Part shown: positions 40,340 through 51,569 of the stretch, in pieces | Layout of the letters: every line of letters begins with the position of its first letter | Position numbering within the stretch: the first letter of the stretch is position 1 | Origin: Chara braunii | Lineage: Eukaryota; Streptophyta; Charophyceae; Charales; Characeae | Assembly (NCBI GenBank): GCA_003427395.1 | Contig: BFEA01000068.1 | Span: 3,221,173-3,274,158 of the forward strand | DNA length: 52,986 nt | Direction: 5' to 3' | Translations under genes and position numbers: made by a program | The notes under the pieces: generated by a model | The model's input: only the letters and a program-made list of their open reading frames with translations | The model's database searches: none | Told to the model about the DNA's origin: nothing

Positions 40340-40868
40340 CCAGAGGTCGTTGGACCCTATACCGGGGCCAAATCACGTCACCTCCCCCAGTACAGTGCAG
40401 GTGGACCTTACAGACCATTGAATAGGATTAAGCAGCTAATTAGTGGGGGAGCATGCCCATCAGCTTCTGTGGCTATGGAAGGACAGATAAGTACTCATCA
40501 TCCCCTCTGTAATTGAATCTGCCTGCAGCCTCCAGAGATCGGTGACTGACAACAACATGCACAGTCGCTAGATCAGCAGCTGCAGTCTAGCCACACCCAG
40601 AGGTCGTTGGACCCTATACCAGGGTCAATTCATGTCACCTCCCCCAGTGCAGCGCAGGTGGACCTTACAGACCATCGAATTGGATTAAGCAGCTGATTAG
40701 TGGGGATCATAGTAGCATACCCATCAGCTTCTGTGGCTAAGGAAGGACAGATAAGTACTCATCGCCCCCTCTGTAATTGAATCTGCCTGCAGCCTCCAGA
40801 GATCGACGACTCACAACAACATGCACTCAGGCTGTCGCTAGATCAGCAGCTGCAGTCTAGCCACACGT
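40340..40868 (+). repeat. 257-bp tandem repeat, two units
   Basis: CCAGAGGTCGTTGGACCCTA starts units at 40340 and 40597. Shared blocks include CCTTACAGACCATYGAAT, GGATTAAGCAGCT, GGACAGATAAGTACTCATC and CTAGATCAGCAGCTGCAGTC. Small indels distinguish the units. No open frame is conserved. Confidence 0.9.
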
Positions 40869-41283
40869 AACAGTAGCAGGTGCAGAAGCAACAACCTTTT
40901 TTTTTTTTTAAATATATAAACAGGTCCTTATGGCCCTGTCTCCATTTCCATTCTGGGGAGCATCAGTCCGGTTACTATTCCACCGGCAAGTCATGAGAAT
41001 ATTACATCATAGAACTCACCCACGCTTCCTTCCGTCTGGCCGAAGGAACCCTGATCAGCATTGATTACTCCAACATCTAAAAGGATTGACTGTTAGCTTG
41101 CCCTGTTTACACCTTTCCTCTCAGGACTACTCTAAGAACCTGTCAGATAACATGTGTAAAGCAAGAAAGGTCTAAGAAGCAACATCTGCTACCACTGTTG
41201 TCAAAACCCTAAGCCCTGCAGTTAAACATTGTGAACTCTTTTGTATTTTAGCCCTTGCTTGTCTTGTTTCTGTCCCAACCCTC

Positions 41284-41304
41284 AGCCCTAAACCCTAAAC
41301 CCTA
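41284..41304 (-). repeat. Three perfect plant telomere units in LINE-3 3' UTR
   Basis: CCCTAAA is repeated three times without error on the plus strand, which is (TTTAGGG)3 on the sense strand of the LINE. Confidence 0.9.
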
Positions 41305-41616
41305 AAGGAGATTAATCCTTTTGCATGTGTTCCATGTGACACACCGGCTGCCGCCTGTCACGCGTGTCTCTTGGATGTTCTTTGAGGCACAGATTGGAGG
41401 TGGTTCCTCTAGTACCTGGGTATTCTGCTGGGATACCGGCTTGACCGAATTTCGAAAGGTTCCTGAACGGTAATGAAGATTGGAGGATTGACTGTCAGCT
41501 TGCCTATCCCTGAGTCCCCTCTCAGATCCCTTCTCTGATCCCTCTGCGGGGGATCTGTTAGTACAACGATAAAGCAAGGAAAACAGATATCAGAACTGAC
41601 ATAACAATGGATCATC

Positions 41617-42520
41617 TCAGGTTGCTCTGAAGTCATGCTGTTGGTTACAATGTGAATTTTGTGTCCCCTGGGCAGCCACCGAGTTATGCCAGTCTTGCCA
41701 TCTGATATGCGATCCGTGAATCTCCGCGATCTTTCCGTGGGCCAGCCAAATTCTCCTGAATTTTGATATCATCTCTTGCTGCTTCTCCGGGTCCTGCTGG
41801 ATTTGGAGTGTGACTTTCCTCCACTGGCAACGGATCTCCGTCTCCATTAGAGGTTTCGTCGTTGCCCATATCTGATCACTCGGGCTGCTTGACTTGTCGA
41901 TGGTCCTGCAGCACCTCTCCTTCCAAATGACCCAAAGTGTTACCTTCCTGATTATCCCGAACCAAATGCGTTCAGATTTAGTAAATTGAGCTGGGATGTT
42001 AGTCCATAAAAGTAATTGGATCGGGTGTTCGGGAAGGGAGGAGGGAAAGAGGTAGTCCCAGAGTGTTGAGGCTCTCGCCCATAAGTCAGTAGCGAATTTG
42101 CAGGTTATGAGACAGCGAATTAAACTTTTTGTTCGTTGTCTGAACAGACCACACAATGTTCTGAACTATTTGGGTCACTATTCTTTCTACGGACGTGTAG
42201 CCAAGAGTTTACTGGGAGGGCATTATATGTGATCAACCATTGATGACTTCTGATCTTGACTGGGCGTATTGATTTGTATTTCGTCCAGAGCAACTCGGAG
42301 ATCGGTTTCATTCTCTGTCCTAGCAATTTAGTCCAGCTTTCTTTTACTATAGGCTCTGGGTCCTTTGTTTTCAGTAGTAGTCTGTATCCCATTCTGACTG
42401 TGTACTGGGTTATGTGCCTGGGGGTCTTACATGTTCTGTTGCTGCCCGAGGTCCAGGCCCATTCGTCTGGGTCGAATTCTAAATCTTGAATTGCTGTATC
42501 TACTTGGCCCCCAATGGATG
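41617..42520 (-). pseudogene. LINE-3 C-terminal protein
   Basis: In order: DLEFDPDEWAW, YTVRMGYRLLLKTKDPEPIV, ISELLWTKYKSIRPVKIRSH, NALPVNSWLHVRRKN and CVVCSDNEQ. After a frameshift near 42120 the other half of the zinc knuckle (KSLIRCLITC) follows, then VTLWVIWKERCCRTI and FRRIWLAHGKIAEIHGSHIR with WQDW at the end. Each block has a counterpart in LINE-2. The RT is missing. Confidence 0.85.
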
Positions 42521-43740
42521 CGGCAGCGGTAGCAGTTCTTAGCCATGTGATGCAGCAGCAGAGGAATCAGCAGTTGAAGCTATCAATAGTGCAACCGACA
42601 ATAACCTTCAGCCCTAGCACCACGTAGGTGACCACACACTGGAATCGCTAAAGGTGGTTCATATCTGTGTCACTCGGCCCCGACACAAGGATCGATGCAG
42701 CCTCAAGCCCTTCCCTCCAATGGAGTCAGTCACCAGCCGCCGAAGTGGTGATGAATCACAGCAGCACAAAATCCTGCTGCTTCATCAGCATCAACAGCTC
42801 CAACAGTTAAGCCTGCAACCGATACAGCAGAAACAGCTTGAGCAGCAGCAATCCCCGCCGCAGCAGCACATGCGGCAGGACCAGCCGCTACAACAGCAAT
42901 AGCTAAGAGAAGTGCAGTACACAGATACCCTACAGCAGCGGCAGAGTAGTCGGTCAAACACCGGAATATCTCAAGGTCCCTTAGCCCAAACACAGGGAAG
43001 GAGTGATGCACCCTCAAGCCCCCCTCCTCATTGAAGCCGGTCGGCCGCCACCGGAGATTGACAAATCACAACAGCACCAAACGCAGCTGCTTCGTCAGAA
43101 GCAACAATACCAACAAGTGCTCATAACCGCTGCTACAGGAACAGCTTCAGCAGCACGAGCAGCTGCAGCAGCAACAGCTGGTAGTAGCACAGAAACCCGA
43201 TAACTTGCAGCAGCAGCAACAAGTAATCGACCAAACATTGGGGTCCCCACAGCTGGACCCAATTCAGGGTTACTCCAGCCCAAACTCATGGACACGCGCT
43301 GCTTCAAGCATGTCCCACTGTAAAATTCAATCAGCAATTACTCGAGGCCGACAAAGCACTACTGTACCGCTATCAAGTGTTGTTGCCTCATCAGCAACAA
43401 CAATTCTATCGCATGCACGAGCAACATTTCCAACAGCAACAGCAGCAGCAACAGCTGCAGGAACAGGAGAGCAGCGCCGGCAGATGCAAAAGCAGCAGAA
43501 CTAATAGCAGCAGTATATGTTGACTTATCAGTGATAGCATGAGTGTCAGCATCTGAAGCAGCAGCAAATTGCAGCAGGTGGAGAATCAACAGCCCGGAGT
43601 GTTGCAACATCATCTGGAATTTGCTGCGAGCAACAACAAATGATGCTACAAGCCTGCAACAGTAATCACAACAGCAGTACAGGTTGCAGCAGTATGAAAT
43701 ATATCAGCTTCAGCAGATGTTACGATCCTGGCTATTTCCA
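42521..43740 (+). repeat. CAG-rich degenerate repeats, possible remains of a Q-rich protein
   Basis: Long CAGCAG stretches alternate with a repeated block: ATGCAGCCTCAAGCCCTTCC (42695) and ATGCACCCTCAAGCCCCCCT (43005), each followed by a GAATCACAGCAGCACAAA-type Q stretch. One frame at 42654-42902 reads QQ-rich with HQHQQLQQLSLQPIQQKQLE. Stops break it. It may be an eroded glutamine-rich exon that was duplicated, or simple-sequence expansion. Confidence 0.55.
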
Positions 43741-43867
43741 AAGTGCAAATTCACAATCAATTTGAATTAAGGACAATGCCACCCAATTGCAAAGGAATCC
43801 CCCTCCTCTCTCCACTCCCCTCCTCCTCCTTGTCCCTACCAATCTTATTCTTCTCAAAAATAATCAA

Positions 43868-43907
<40 letters not shown>

Positions 43908-43924
43908 TAATAATAATAATAATA

Positions 43925-43969
<45 letters not shown>
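43868..43969. repeat. (AAT)n microsatellite
   Basis: Nearly pure AAT over about 100 bp, with two phase shifts. Poly-N and poly-I frames here are artefacts. Confidence 0.95.
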
Positions 43970-46344
43970 TGTGAGGATTGAGCCCTCAACGGGGCCTTGC
44001 CGACATGCATATGTTCTGGGAATAGGCCCCCAGCAAGCCTCGTGCCGCCCTAAGTAAAGGCGGGCCAGAATATCCACAAGAGGCCTTCATTCAGCATTTC
44101 ACAAAGTGGGTATCAGACAGTTGCCACACGCCAGTTGGTTGGAGTGCATCGGGAGCCTCAGACTCCTGCAGAGGCAGTTGAGCCCAGGGCCTTGGTTGGT
44201 TGAGCCCTGGGCGACAGTCTAGGAGGCCAACACATCACACATTGGTCCCTGGCCTATGGAAAAGCAGTATTTTGTCATGGGGGCCAAGGAAACCAATGGG
44301 AAACAGGTACGGGGTCTGAATCTGGACAATGGCCCTAGCATAACGGGCGCAACTGTATTACCTGGGCCCCATCTGCATTGGGCCTGGGCACAGATACTGG
44401 GACCCAGGCGCAGGCTCGAGGTAGACTGCCCACACGCAACACTGGCATATAGGCAGAGGGGGCGAGTGGGCGAGGATCTTGGCCATTGCGAGCAAGGCCG
44501 GCACGCTGTTGCATTGCGAGTGTGCTGCGCTGCGCTAGGCTGAGAGAAGGCAGGCTGGCGCTAAGCGGTAGGGCGCAGCCTGGGCGCAGGGCGCTGGCAG
44601 CCATAGCCAGGCTGCATGAGGGCGCTGGAGGAGGTGAGGGCGGTGGTTCTTCGGGAGGTGAAGGGCGCTGTGTGGGATAACAAGGGAGAGTGAGGGACAA
44701 GAGAGAGTGACGTACCTGGTGGAAGAGGAGGTCGGCATTGGTGTTGACGTCATCACTAGTTGGTCGTCAAGTCGTCTGGTTGCTTCCACGACTGTAGTTG
44801 TAGGATAGGCTGTAGAGTAGATAGGGCGCCTGGCGCCATTCAAGAGAGAGGGCTACTTCGGGTTATGTTGTTGGTGTTGCCCGATTGGGCTTGGACATTG
44901 ACTCATGACTTTTGCTGTATCGTTCTCAAATGGATGGTTGCTTGGTTCCAATGTGTTATCTGCTCTTGCTTTGACTACTCGGACTTCAGTGTGATTTGCA
45001 ATTGGGCTTTCTTTGCTTCGTCCACATTCATGTTCCTTGCAATTTGGTATCGGGGCTGGTTCGATTTGCCGCTTACCTTGGTGCGCCGGCGTTATACAGA
45101 CTTGGTGCGTTGACGATGCTTCTTCGCAGTTGGTTCTTGTGACGGCGGGCCAAAAATAGGTGTGCGACCTGGGTAGAGAGGTGCGCGCCGGAAGGCTGTA
45201 CGACTTGGGAGGCCGTGGTGACTGCAGAATGTATGTATGGTGATGAGAGCATGCTGATGTGGCATTTGGCTGAGGTGGCACTGCATTGCGTTGTGGGTGG
45301 TACCGAGGCTATGACCGGTCATCAAATGCACATTCGGCTCAATTGGTGAGAAATCTGTGGTTGGGGGCGCAGCTATCTCCAGGTACGTTGTTCCCTTACC
45401 TTATCTACCCTCTCAATCTCTTCTTACCGCGAGGAAGTGAGTCCAACTTGAGAGTCCTCTCTTTTTGGTCAGGAGTCGTGAGCGCTCTACCTTGAGAGAT
45501 GACAATCTTCCCGGTGGCGCATCTGGAAGGAGAAAGGGCGGTGCCTCTGAAGCGCCCTGGTCGAAGCACATGGGTCACGGTCACCATGCCAACCCAATGG
45601 GATTAGTACACGCATGCGATGGCTGCTTTGTCCATTGGGGCTCTTTGCTGCGCTGATAGAGGGGTGTGCGGACTGAACAGGCTTATGCAGACGCTCCCAG
45701 ACCGTCTATAAATATTTCTGGATGGGGTTCCGATCTGTCCACTTGCTGTGATCGTCGTCCTGATTGCGACGTTAAATAATTCCTGAGCGACCTTGGGGGT
45801 AGTCCTTAAATAAGCCTCTTGATCAGCCAGATCAGTCGGACGTACGGCTTGTTGCCCGCGAGGATAAAGAATGGGCAAGCCTGGTCATAAGCATGCACCT
45901 GGGGCACAGGGGTGGGCCGACATTGCACACCTATGACACTGCTGCTCANTGATGCTCATCGGTATGTTGGATTGAGGGGAGGGTAGNTTCCAATTGGTGC
46001 TCAACTGNAAACACAACNATNTCCNCTGTTCATACATCTGCAACATAATTTAGTTTTATTTTTGATTAGTTGGTTGACAGACTGCTAACACCTCACAGAC
46101 AGCTTAGTTTAGGACTGTAGTATACTACCATATCCAGTTCTATGCAAAGCTTTTGTAAGTGAACTAGTCTGGATAAAATTAGATTATGTTTACAGTCTTT
46201 GTGAATGTTGTAGGCTGCCACTTGATCGGTGGAGAAGGGGACCTGTCGGACACATTTATTTATAGAAAATTAGGTGTCGGTCAGACACATGCTGTGGTAG
46301 GACTCCAGCAGGGAGTTGTAGTGCAGATAGTGTTTGCCTAGCTG
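43970..46344. other. Unassigned DNA upstream of the Ty3 element
   Basis: I see no gene and no copy of the candidate 3' LTR. GCGCTG-rich sequence lies at 44460-44660. Single Ns occur at 45949-46025. The last 300 bp before the gag start should be the element's leader, but a tRNA-primer binding site could not be identified. Confidence 0.45.
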
Positions 46345-48228
46345 ATGAGTGGGTCAGACGCCGATGAGGGTAGAGTTGGCAATGCGAGGCTGACACGTTC
46401 GAGATCACGTAGGGTCCCGCACGTGTTTCAGGCCCTACGGCCGGGAGACGAAAGACGGCTTCATGCCGAAGTTAGAGTCCGTGCTTACGCAGCAGCCAGG
46501 GAAACAGCACTAGCCGCAAGTCAGGCGTTGGCAGCAGCAAACGCCGCAGCTAGGGAACAGACACCAGCAGCAGTCAGCGCAGCAGCAATGGCTATCGCGG
46601 CAGCATCCTCTGCTGCATCCCTGTCTGGGACCCAGTTGGGGATGCCCCCTGGGCCCACGGGTACTTCCGGATCAGTAGGTTCCAGTCAGTCCACAAGTCA
46701 AATGGCGGGCTCGCAGTTTAGTCCGTTGACCCCACGCAGCAGAGAGCTACTAGAGCTCCAACAAGTCGAGAGGATCTGCACTCGGGTAGAGAGGGAACTG
46801 AAGCAAGCTACCGATAAAGAAAATGAGATTAGAAATAGAACAGCCAGGCTTGATACGTTAGAGGCAGACAAAGTTGCGTTAGAGGAGTTAGATGAGTCAG
46901 CAATGTCTGACGCAATGAAAGTGTTAAGGTCCAGCATACTGTCACTGCATGCGCATGTGGACAGCAGGCTGGATTTCATGCAGAACTCCTTGGATCAAAT
47001 CTTGGACCTTTTGCAAAGGTCAGGATTACGGCCAGCAGCACAGTCGTCGTTGCCGTTAACGGTGATGTCAGGCCCCTTTCCGGTACAAGCTGGCACACAA
47101 CCAAGTGGTACGTCTGCAGCAGCCGCACAGACTGTTGCTTCTTCTTCTTCTGATCCAGCGGCTGAAGCTACATCACATTCGCAACAAACTGTTCCACCTC
47201 AGGGACAACCGCAAAGTCCATGGTACCCAAAGACTTCGATGAAGCCACCCCTTGCTTTCTCCGGTGAGAAGAAAGACGAGGAACTCAACACTTGGTTGAG
47301 AACGGTTCCAATGTGGGTAAGGGCAAAGAGGACGTTGCAAGAGGGGGAGGTGATTACTACTGCATCTTACCTTGAGGGTAAGGCAGCCAAATGGCTGGAT
47401 GGGATAGTAGCTAAGGCTGGGTTCGGACGACGCATGGCAGATTGGGGTAAGACCCTTACTTTAGAAGAGGCCTTAGATATGGTAGAAGATCGCTGGCATA
47501 ATCTGCAGCAGGCACAAATCGCCACTGATGTGATGCTCAGAGTGGACCAGAGAAGGTACAAGTCTGTCAGAGAGCTGACGTCTACCGTAGAGAACCTCAT
47601 CGTCGTTCCCGGTATACGCTATGATGACCAGGTCTTATTGACCATGTTTATGAGATGTCTGTCTGAGAATCTCAGAACCTTACTGGCCAGCGAGGCTCGC
47701 CTCGAGTATCATTCTTTTGAGACCTTCTCTAGAAAGTTCTTAGACTTAGAGGCTACTCTAGGAAGTGCTCAACCTACTCCAGTAGACGGGAGGAAGAAGA
47801 AGACTCCACAGGAGTGGAAAAAGAAGGGTAGTAGATTGATGATGGTTGAGTCCGATCGGACTCAAACTGAAATCGAAGAACTTACCGACCTGATGGACGG
47901 ATCAGAGTACGACGGTGAGGAAATCGCTGAGGGTAGCACCCTTGCCGCAATAGTCAAGGCAAAGGCTGGTGGCCGCAGCAAAGGCGGTCATCAAAAGAGT
48001 CAAGGGCAGGCCGCCTCCAATCAGTCCAAAGTAGCAGATTGGGTTAAGGCAGGTCTTGATCAGGAAGTGTGGCGGGACCGCTGAGTGCGTGGTGCTTGCA
48101 TTAACTGTGGTGAATACAGACACACCCAGTACAAGTGCAAGAATGCAAAGGTCACGCAAAAGATAACCCCTGAGGGAGGGGTGCCTTCTTCCCCGGCTGG
48201 GACCAGTTCCAGCTCGGGAAACACTTGA
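46345..48228 (+). pseudogene. Ty3 gag, with zinc knuckle behind a TGA
   Basis: The main frame has 579 codons: an Arg- and Ala-rich N part (AAARETALAASQALAAANAA), a coiled-coil-like stretch (LLELQQVERICTRVEREL, residues 135-215) and the retrotransposon gag domain (residues about 300-480; WLRTVPMWVRAKRTL, YLEGKAAKWLDGIV, FSRKFLDLEATLG). TGA lies at 48082-48084. The same frame goes on with CINCGEYRHTQYKC (48097-48138), a C-x2-C-x4-H-x4-C knuckle, and ends at a second TGA (48226-48228). The first TGA probably comes from CGA by one transition. ATG 46345 is the first in frame. Confidence 0.88.
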
Positions 48229-48946
48229 GGCCGGTGGAAGTTTTAGTTGCTTCTACTCATGGTGAAGTGGGCCAGATACCCTCCCCACTTCATGAGATGG
48301 CCATAGCTAATGACTCTTTAGTCACCCCGCAGACACACCCAGACCAAACCATGCTCTGTACGTTGGATGTGTCTGAGGCCTTAGAAGATTTAGAAAGTGA
48401 GTGGTCAAGCAAGGATCTCGCGAATCTTGGGTGGAACTAAGTAAATGTCCTAGAGGGGAACACTTTGTCGTGGAAGTTGTTGTAGGAGGCCACAAATGTG
48501 GTGCCTTCGTAGACATCGGCTCCACGCGGAATTACATAAGTCACGACTGTTTGGAAAGGTTGCACCTAGAGGACCGGGTACAGCGCCTTAGTAGACCGGT
48601 AGCATCTTCTTTGGCCAACAAGGAGCGCATGGTAGTGTCAGACTATGTCAAGGATGTAATCTGCACCTTCTCCTATGGAGGAGGGGAACTTAATCACAAG
48701 ATTTCGTTCCTGGTTAGTGACGACTTATCGTTCGACATGCTGTTAGGAATGTACTACCTTGAGGTTGCCAAGCCCCAGTTTGACTGGGACAAGAAGGTGC
48801 TCAAACATGAGTTGCCTAATAGGAGGACCGTGAGACTAGCCAAGTACAAGGCTAGTAGGTTGTTAGACTCCTACGGGTGCTTGTGTGCATCAGCATTCTA
48901 CAACTACTATAAACAGAACCAAGAGGAGGGTATGTACCTAGTCTAA
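48225..48946 (+). pseudogene. Ty3 aspartic protease
   Basis: Two frames are needed. From 48225 to 48440 comes the linker (EVLVASTHGEVGQIP, LCTLDVSEALEDLESEW). From about 48440 to 48946 comes the protease: VVEVVVGGHKCGAFVDIGST (catalytic Asp kept, DSG/DTG replaced by DIG), RNYISHDCLERL, and FDMLLGMYYLE matching the ILGMDWL motif. It ends in TAA at 48944-48946. The protein cuts the polyprotein in intact elements. Confidence 0.82.
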
Positions 48947-49858
48947 GTCTCTGAGAAAGGGGAGGCCGTTAAAACACCCCCGGAGATAGAGAACGTCGTT
49001 ACTAAGTTCCCTGATCTGTTTGACGAGCCCACAGGAGTCGTAGATAGGGAGATTGTCCACGCCATAGAAATCATTCCAGGGAGTAAGACCCCAAGGTGAA
49101 GGATCTATAGGATGGCTCCGGCTGAGTTGGACGAACTCCGGCGACAACTGAAAGAGCTGACAGAAAAGGGTTGGATACGGCCTAGTACTTCCCCCTTCGG
49201 ATCTCCAGTGTTGTTTGTACCGAAGAAGGGGGGATCGTTGAGGATGTGCATTGATTACAGAGGCCTCAATGCCATCACAGTGAAGAACGCAGAGCCTCTA
49301 CCTCGCATAGACGACCTATTGGATAGGGTGCAGGGGTGTAAGTACTACAGCAAGATAGACTTAAAGTCCGGCTACCATCAGATTGCCATAAGACCTGAGG
49401 ATCAGCACAAAACCGCATTTCAGACCAGTTACGGTCTGTATGAATTTGTGGTGATGCCCTTTGGCCTTTGCAATGCACCGGATACATTCCAGCACGCCAT
49501 GAATAGGATCTTCCATGACTACGTGGACAAGTTTGTTATCGTGCACCTCAATGATATTCTTGTCTTCAGTAAGTCTGTCGAGGAGCATGCACAACATTTA
49601 GAGATTGTTCTCTCACTCTTGCGGCAGCACAAGTATAAGGTCAACTTAGAGAAATGCGAATTCGGACGCACTAAGATCTTGTACTTGGGTCATGAAGTAT
49701 CCACGACAGGGATTAGGCCGGAAGATGCGAAGGTGGCTAGTATAAGGGACTGGCCACGACCTCAGACAGTGACTGAGGTCAGATCTTTCTTAGGGATGTG
49801 TAGCTACTATAGGAACTTTGTGAAAAAACTATTCCACGGTTGCCTCTCCTTTGACTGA
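48947..49858 (+). pseudogene. Ty3 reverse transcriptase, active site altered
   Basis: The leader (PPEIENVVTKFPDLFDEPTG) continues the protease frame, with TGA at 49097-49099. Then come [55 protein letters not shown] (catalytic Asp kept), [18 protein letters not shown] and, in place of Y-x-D-D, HLND (49544-49555): Tyr is His and the first Asp is Asn. After [15 protein letters not shown] the frame is lost at an A run (49823-49828) that has one A too many. Confidence 0.9.
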
Positions 49859-51569
49859 TCTCACTCGACTTGATACGCCTTGGGACTGAAGTTGGGACTG
49901 AAGTGATGAGTGCGAGGGTGCTTTCAAACGATTGAAGCATGCACTCATGAATCCCGAGGTTCTCATGGTGCCCGATCCTCAGAAGCCCTTTATTGTGACA
50001 ATTGATGCAAGCCAGTACGGCATTTGCGCAGTGCTGGCTCAGGAGGATGGGAAAAAGTTGAGACCGATTGAGTATATGAGCAAGAAAATGCCATCAAAGA
50101 AACCGGCAAAGTCCACCTACGAAAGGGAGCTCTATGCTCTCTATAAGGCACTTGTCCATTGGAGGCACTTTCTGTTGGGGCGGTTTTTCCATTTGAGAAC
50201 TGACCATCAGACCCTCAAATGGAGCAAGACTCAACCTGCTCTTTCTGATGCACTCAAGCGATGGATTGAAGTCATAGATGAGTATAACTTCAAGCTAGAG
50301 TATCTGAAGGGAGAGTACAACAAGGTTGCGGATGCGCTGTCACGTAGGGCAGACTACCTAGGGGCGCTAGTTTATGAATTTGGTGTATCTGAGGAAGTAA
50401 CTCAATCGCTGGTGGGAGCCTATCTGGAAGACCCTGTCACGATGGACATCATCCGCAAGCTGAGGGCTAAAGACAAGGCCACTGAAGATGAGTTTGTGAT
50501 GGTGGATGGGTTGCTCTTTCTGAGAAAGGCTGGGATTGAGAGATTAGTTGTTCCATCTAGTGAAAATTTGCGTAGTTTATTTCTAGGTGAATATCATGAT
50601 GCAACTGGACATTTTGGCTATAAAGAAACAAGGGTCAATCTAGTACAGCGATTTTGGTGGCCCGGAATGCTAGATGACGCAAAGAAATATGTGGAGACCT
50701 GTCACGTCTGTCATCGGGACAAGCCGCGAACTCAAGCACCGCTTGGGCTGCTGAAGCCCTTGCCTATTCCCGCTGGTCCGGGGCAGAGTGTTTCGATGGA
50801 TTTCATGGACACCTTGGTGACCAGCAGGAGTGGCAAGAGGCACATCTTTATCATCATAGACCGATTCACCAAGTATGCTAGACTGATTGCCATGCCAGAG
50901 ACTGCCAGGACTGAGCACGTCATCAAGTTGTTTTCGGACAACTGGGTGCGTGATTTTGGACTGCCAAAGTCAATCATTAGTGACAGAGATGTCCGTTTCA
51001 CAAGTGAGTTATGGAAGAAGACTGTTGAGCAAATGGGCAGTCAACTTCAGATGACTTCTGGGAATCATCCCGAAGCCGATGGACAAGCCGAACAGATGAA
51101 CAGAGTTGTGCAACATCTGCTGAGGCACTACATCAAGCCCAACCAGGACGACTGGGATGAGAAATTGCCTCTCATTGCCAGTTTGTACAACAACGTTGTA
51201 CAGAGCAATATCGGCGTCGGTCCTAACCAGCTGCACTTGGGATGGAAGCCTAGACCAGCGCTGGACTTCCTCATGCCTGAAAACCGACCCTCTGCAACTC
51301 CGGGCACACTTGAGTATGGTGTGCAGTATGAGAAGTTGCTGCAGCAAGTTGTCGAGCACATCAGGAAATCTCAGGAAGCAATGATTGCTTTTGAGAACAA
51401 ACATCGTCGACAGTCCACATTTCAGGTAGGGGAACGTGTCTGGGTAAAGGCTAGTGAGCTAGGACAGGAATTCAGAATCTCTCGTAAACTAATGCCACAG
51501 TATTTCGGTTCCTGGGAAGTCTTGGACGTAGTCGGGGATGACTTGGATGGTCCTTCTTATGTTATCTGA
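49829..51569 (+). pseudogene. Ty3 RNase H and integrase
   Basis: The frame begins just after the A run; it has TGA stops in the 12-bp duplication at 49881-49904 and is clean from 49932. RNase H: FIVTIDASQYGICAVLAQED, STYERELYALYKALVHW, LRTDHQTLKW. Integrase: an H2C2 zinc region (EYHDATGHFGY ... CHVCHRDK), then SVSMDFMDTL, FGLPKSIISDRDVRF and EADGQAEQMNRVVQHLLRHY. Exactly 35 residues separate the second Asp and the Glu, so the DD35E set is complete. VGERVWVKASELGQ and LMPQYFGSWEVLDVVG are the C-terminal parts. TGA at 51567-51569 cuts off the end. Confidence 0.93.

Larger units (their letters stand above)
40899..42520 (-). mobile_element. LINE-3: 5'-truncated minus-strand LINE
   Basis: A T run at about 40899-40909 is the poly(A). 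The tail block (CATTCTGGGGAGCATCAGTC plus CGGTTACTATTCCACCGGC) and the telomere-like units are as in LINE-2. The protein begins inside the region DLEFDPDEWAWTSGSN, equal to ELEVDPAKWGW of LINE-2. No target duplication was found. It is inserted in CAG-rich DNA. Confidence 0.85.

Noticed and set aside
39834-40868. A CRISPR-like array
   Set aside because: Plain tandem repeats without regularly sized unique spacers, in eukaryotic DNA.
41284-41304. An internal telomere or chromosome end
   Set aside because: Only three units, sitting inside a LINE 3' UTR at the same place as in two other LINE copies.
43757-44077. Poly-isoleucine, poly-tyrosine and poly-asparagine frames
   Set aside because: Translations of the (AAT)n microsatellite.
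44256-44843. Small frames on both strands near 44.3-44.8 kb
   Set aside because: GC-rich, overlapping, and without any domain or start context that favours one of them.
43970-46344. 5' LTR of the Ty3 element
   Set aside because: I compared it by eye with the candidate 3' LTR at 51915 onward and found no shared stretch; a primer binding site was not seen either.
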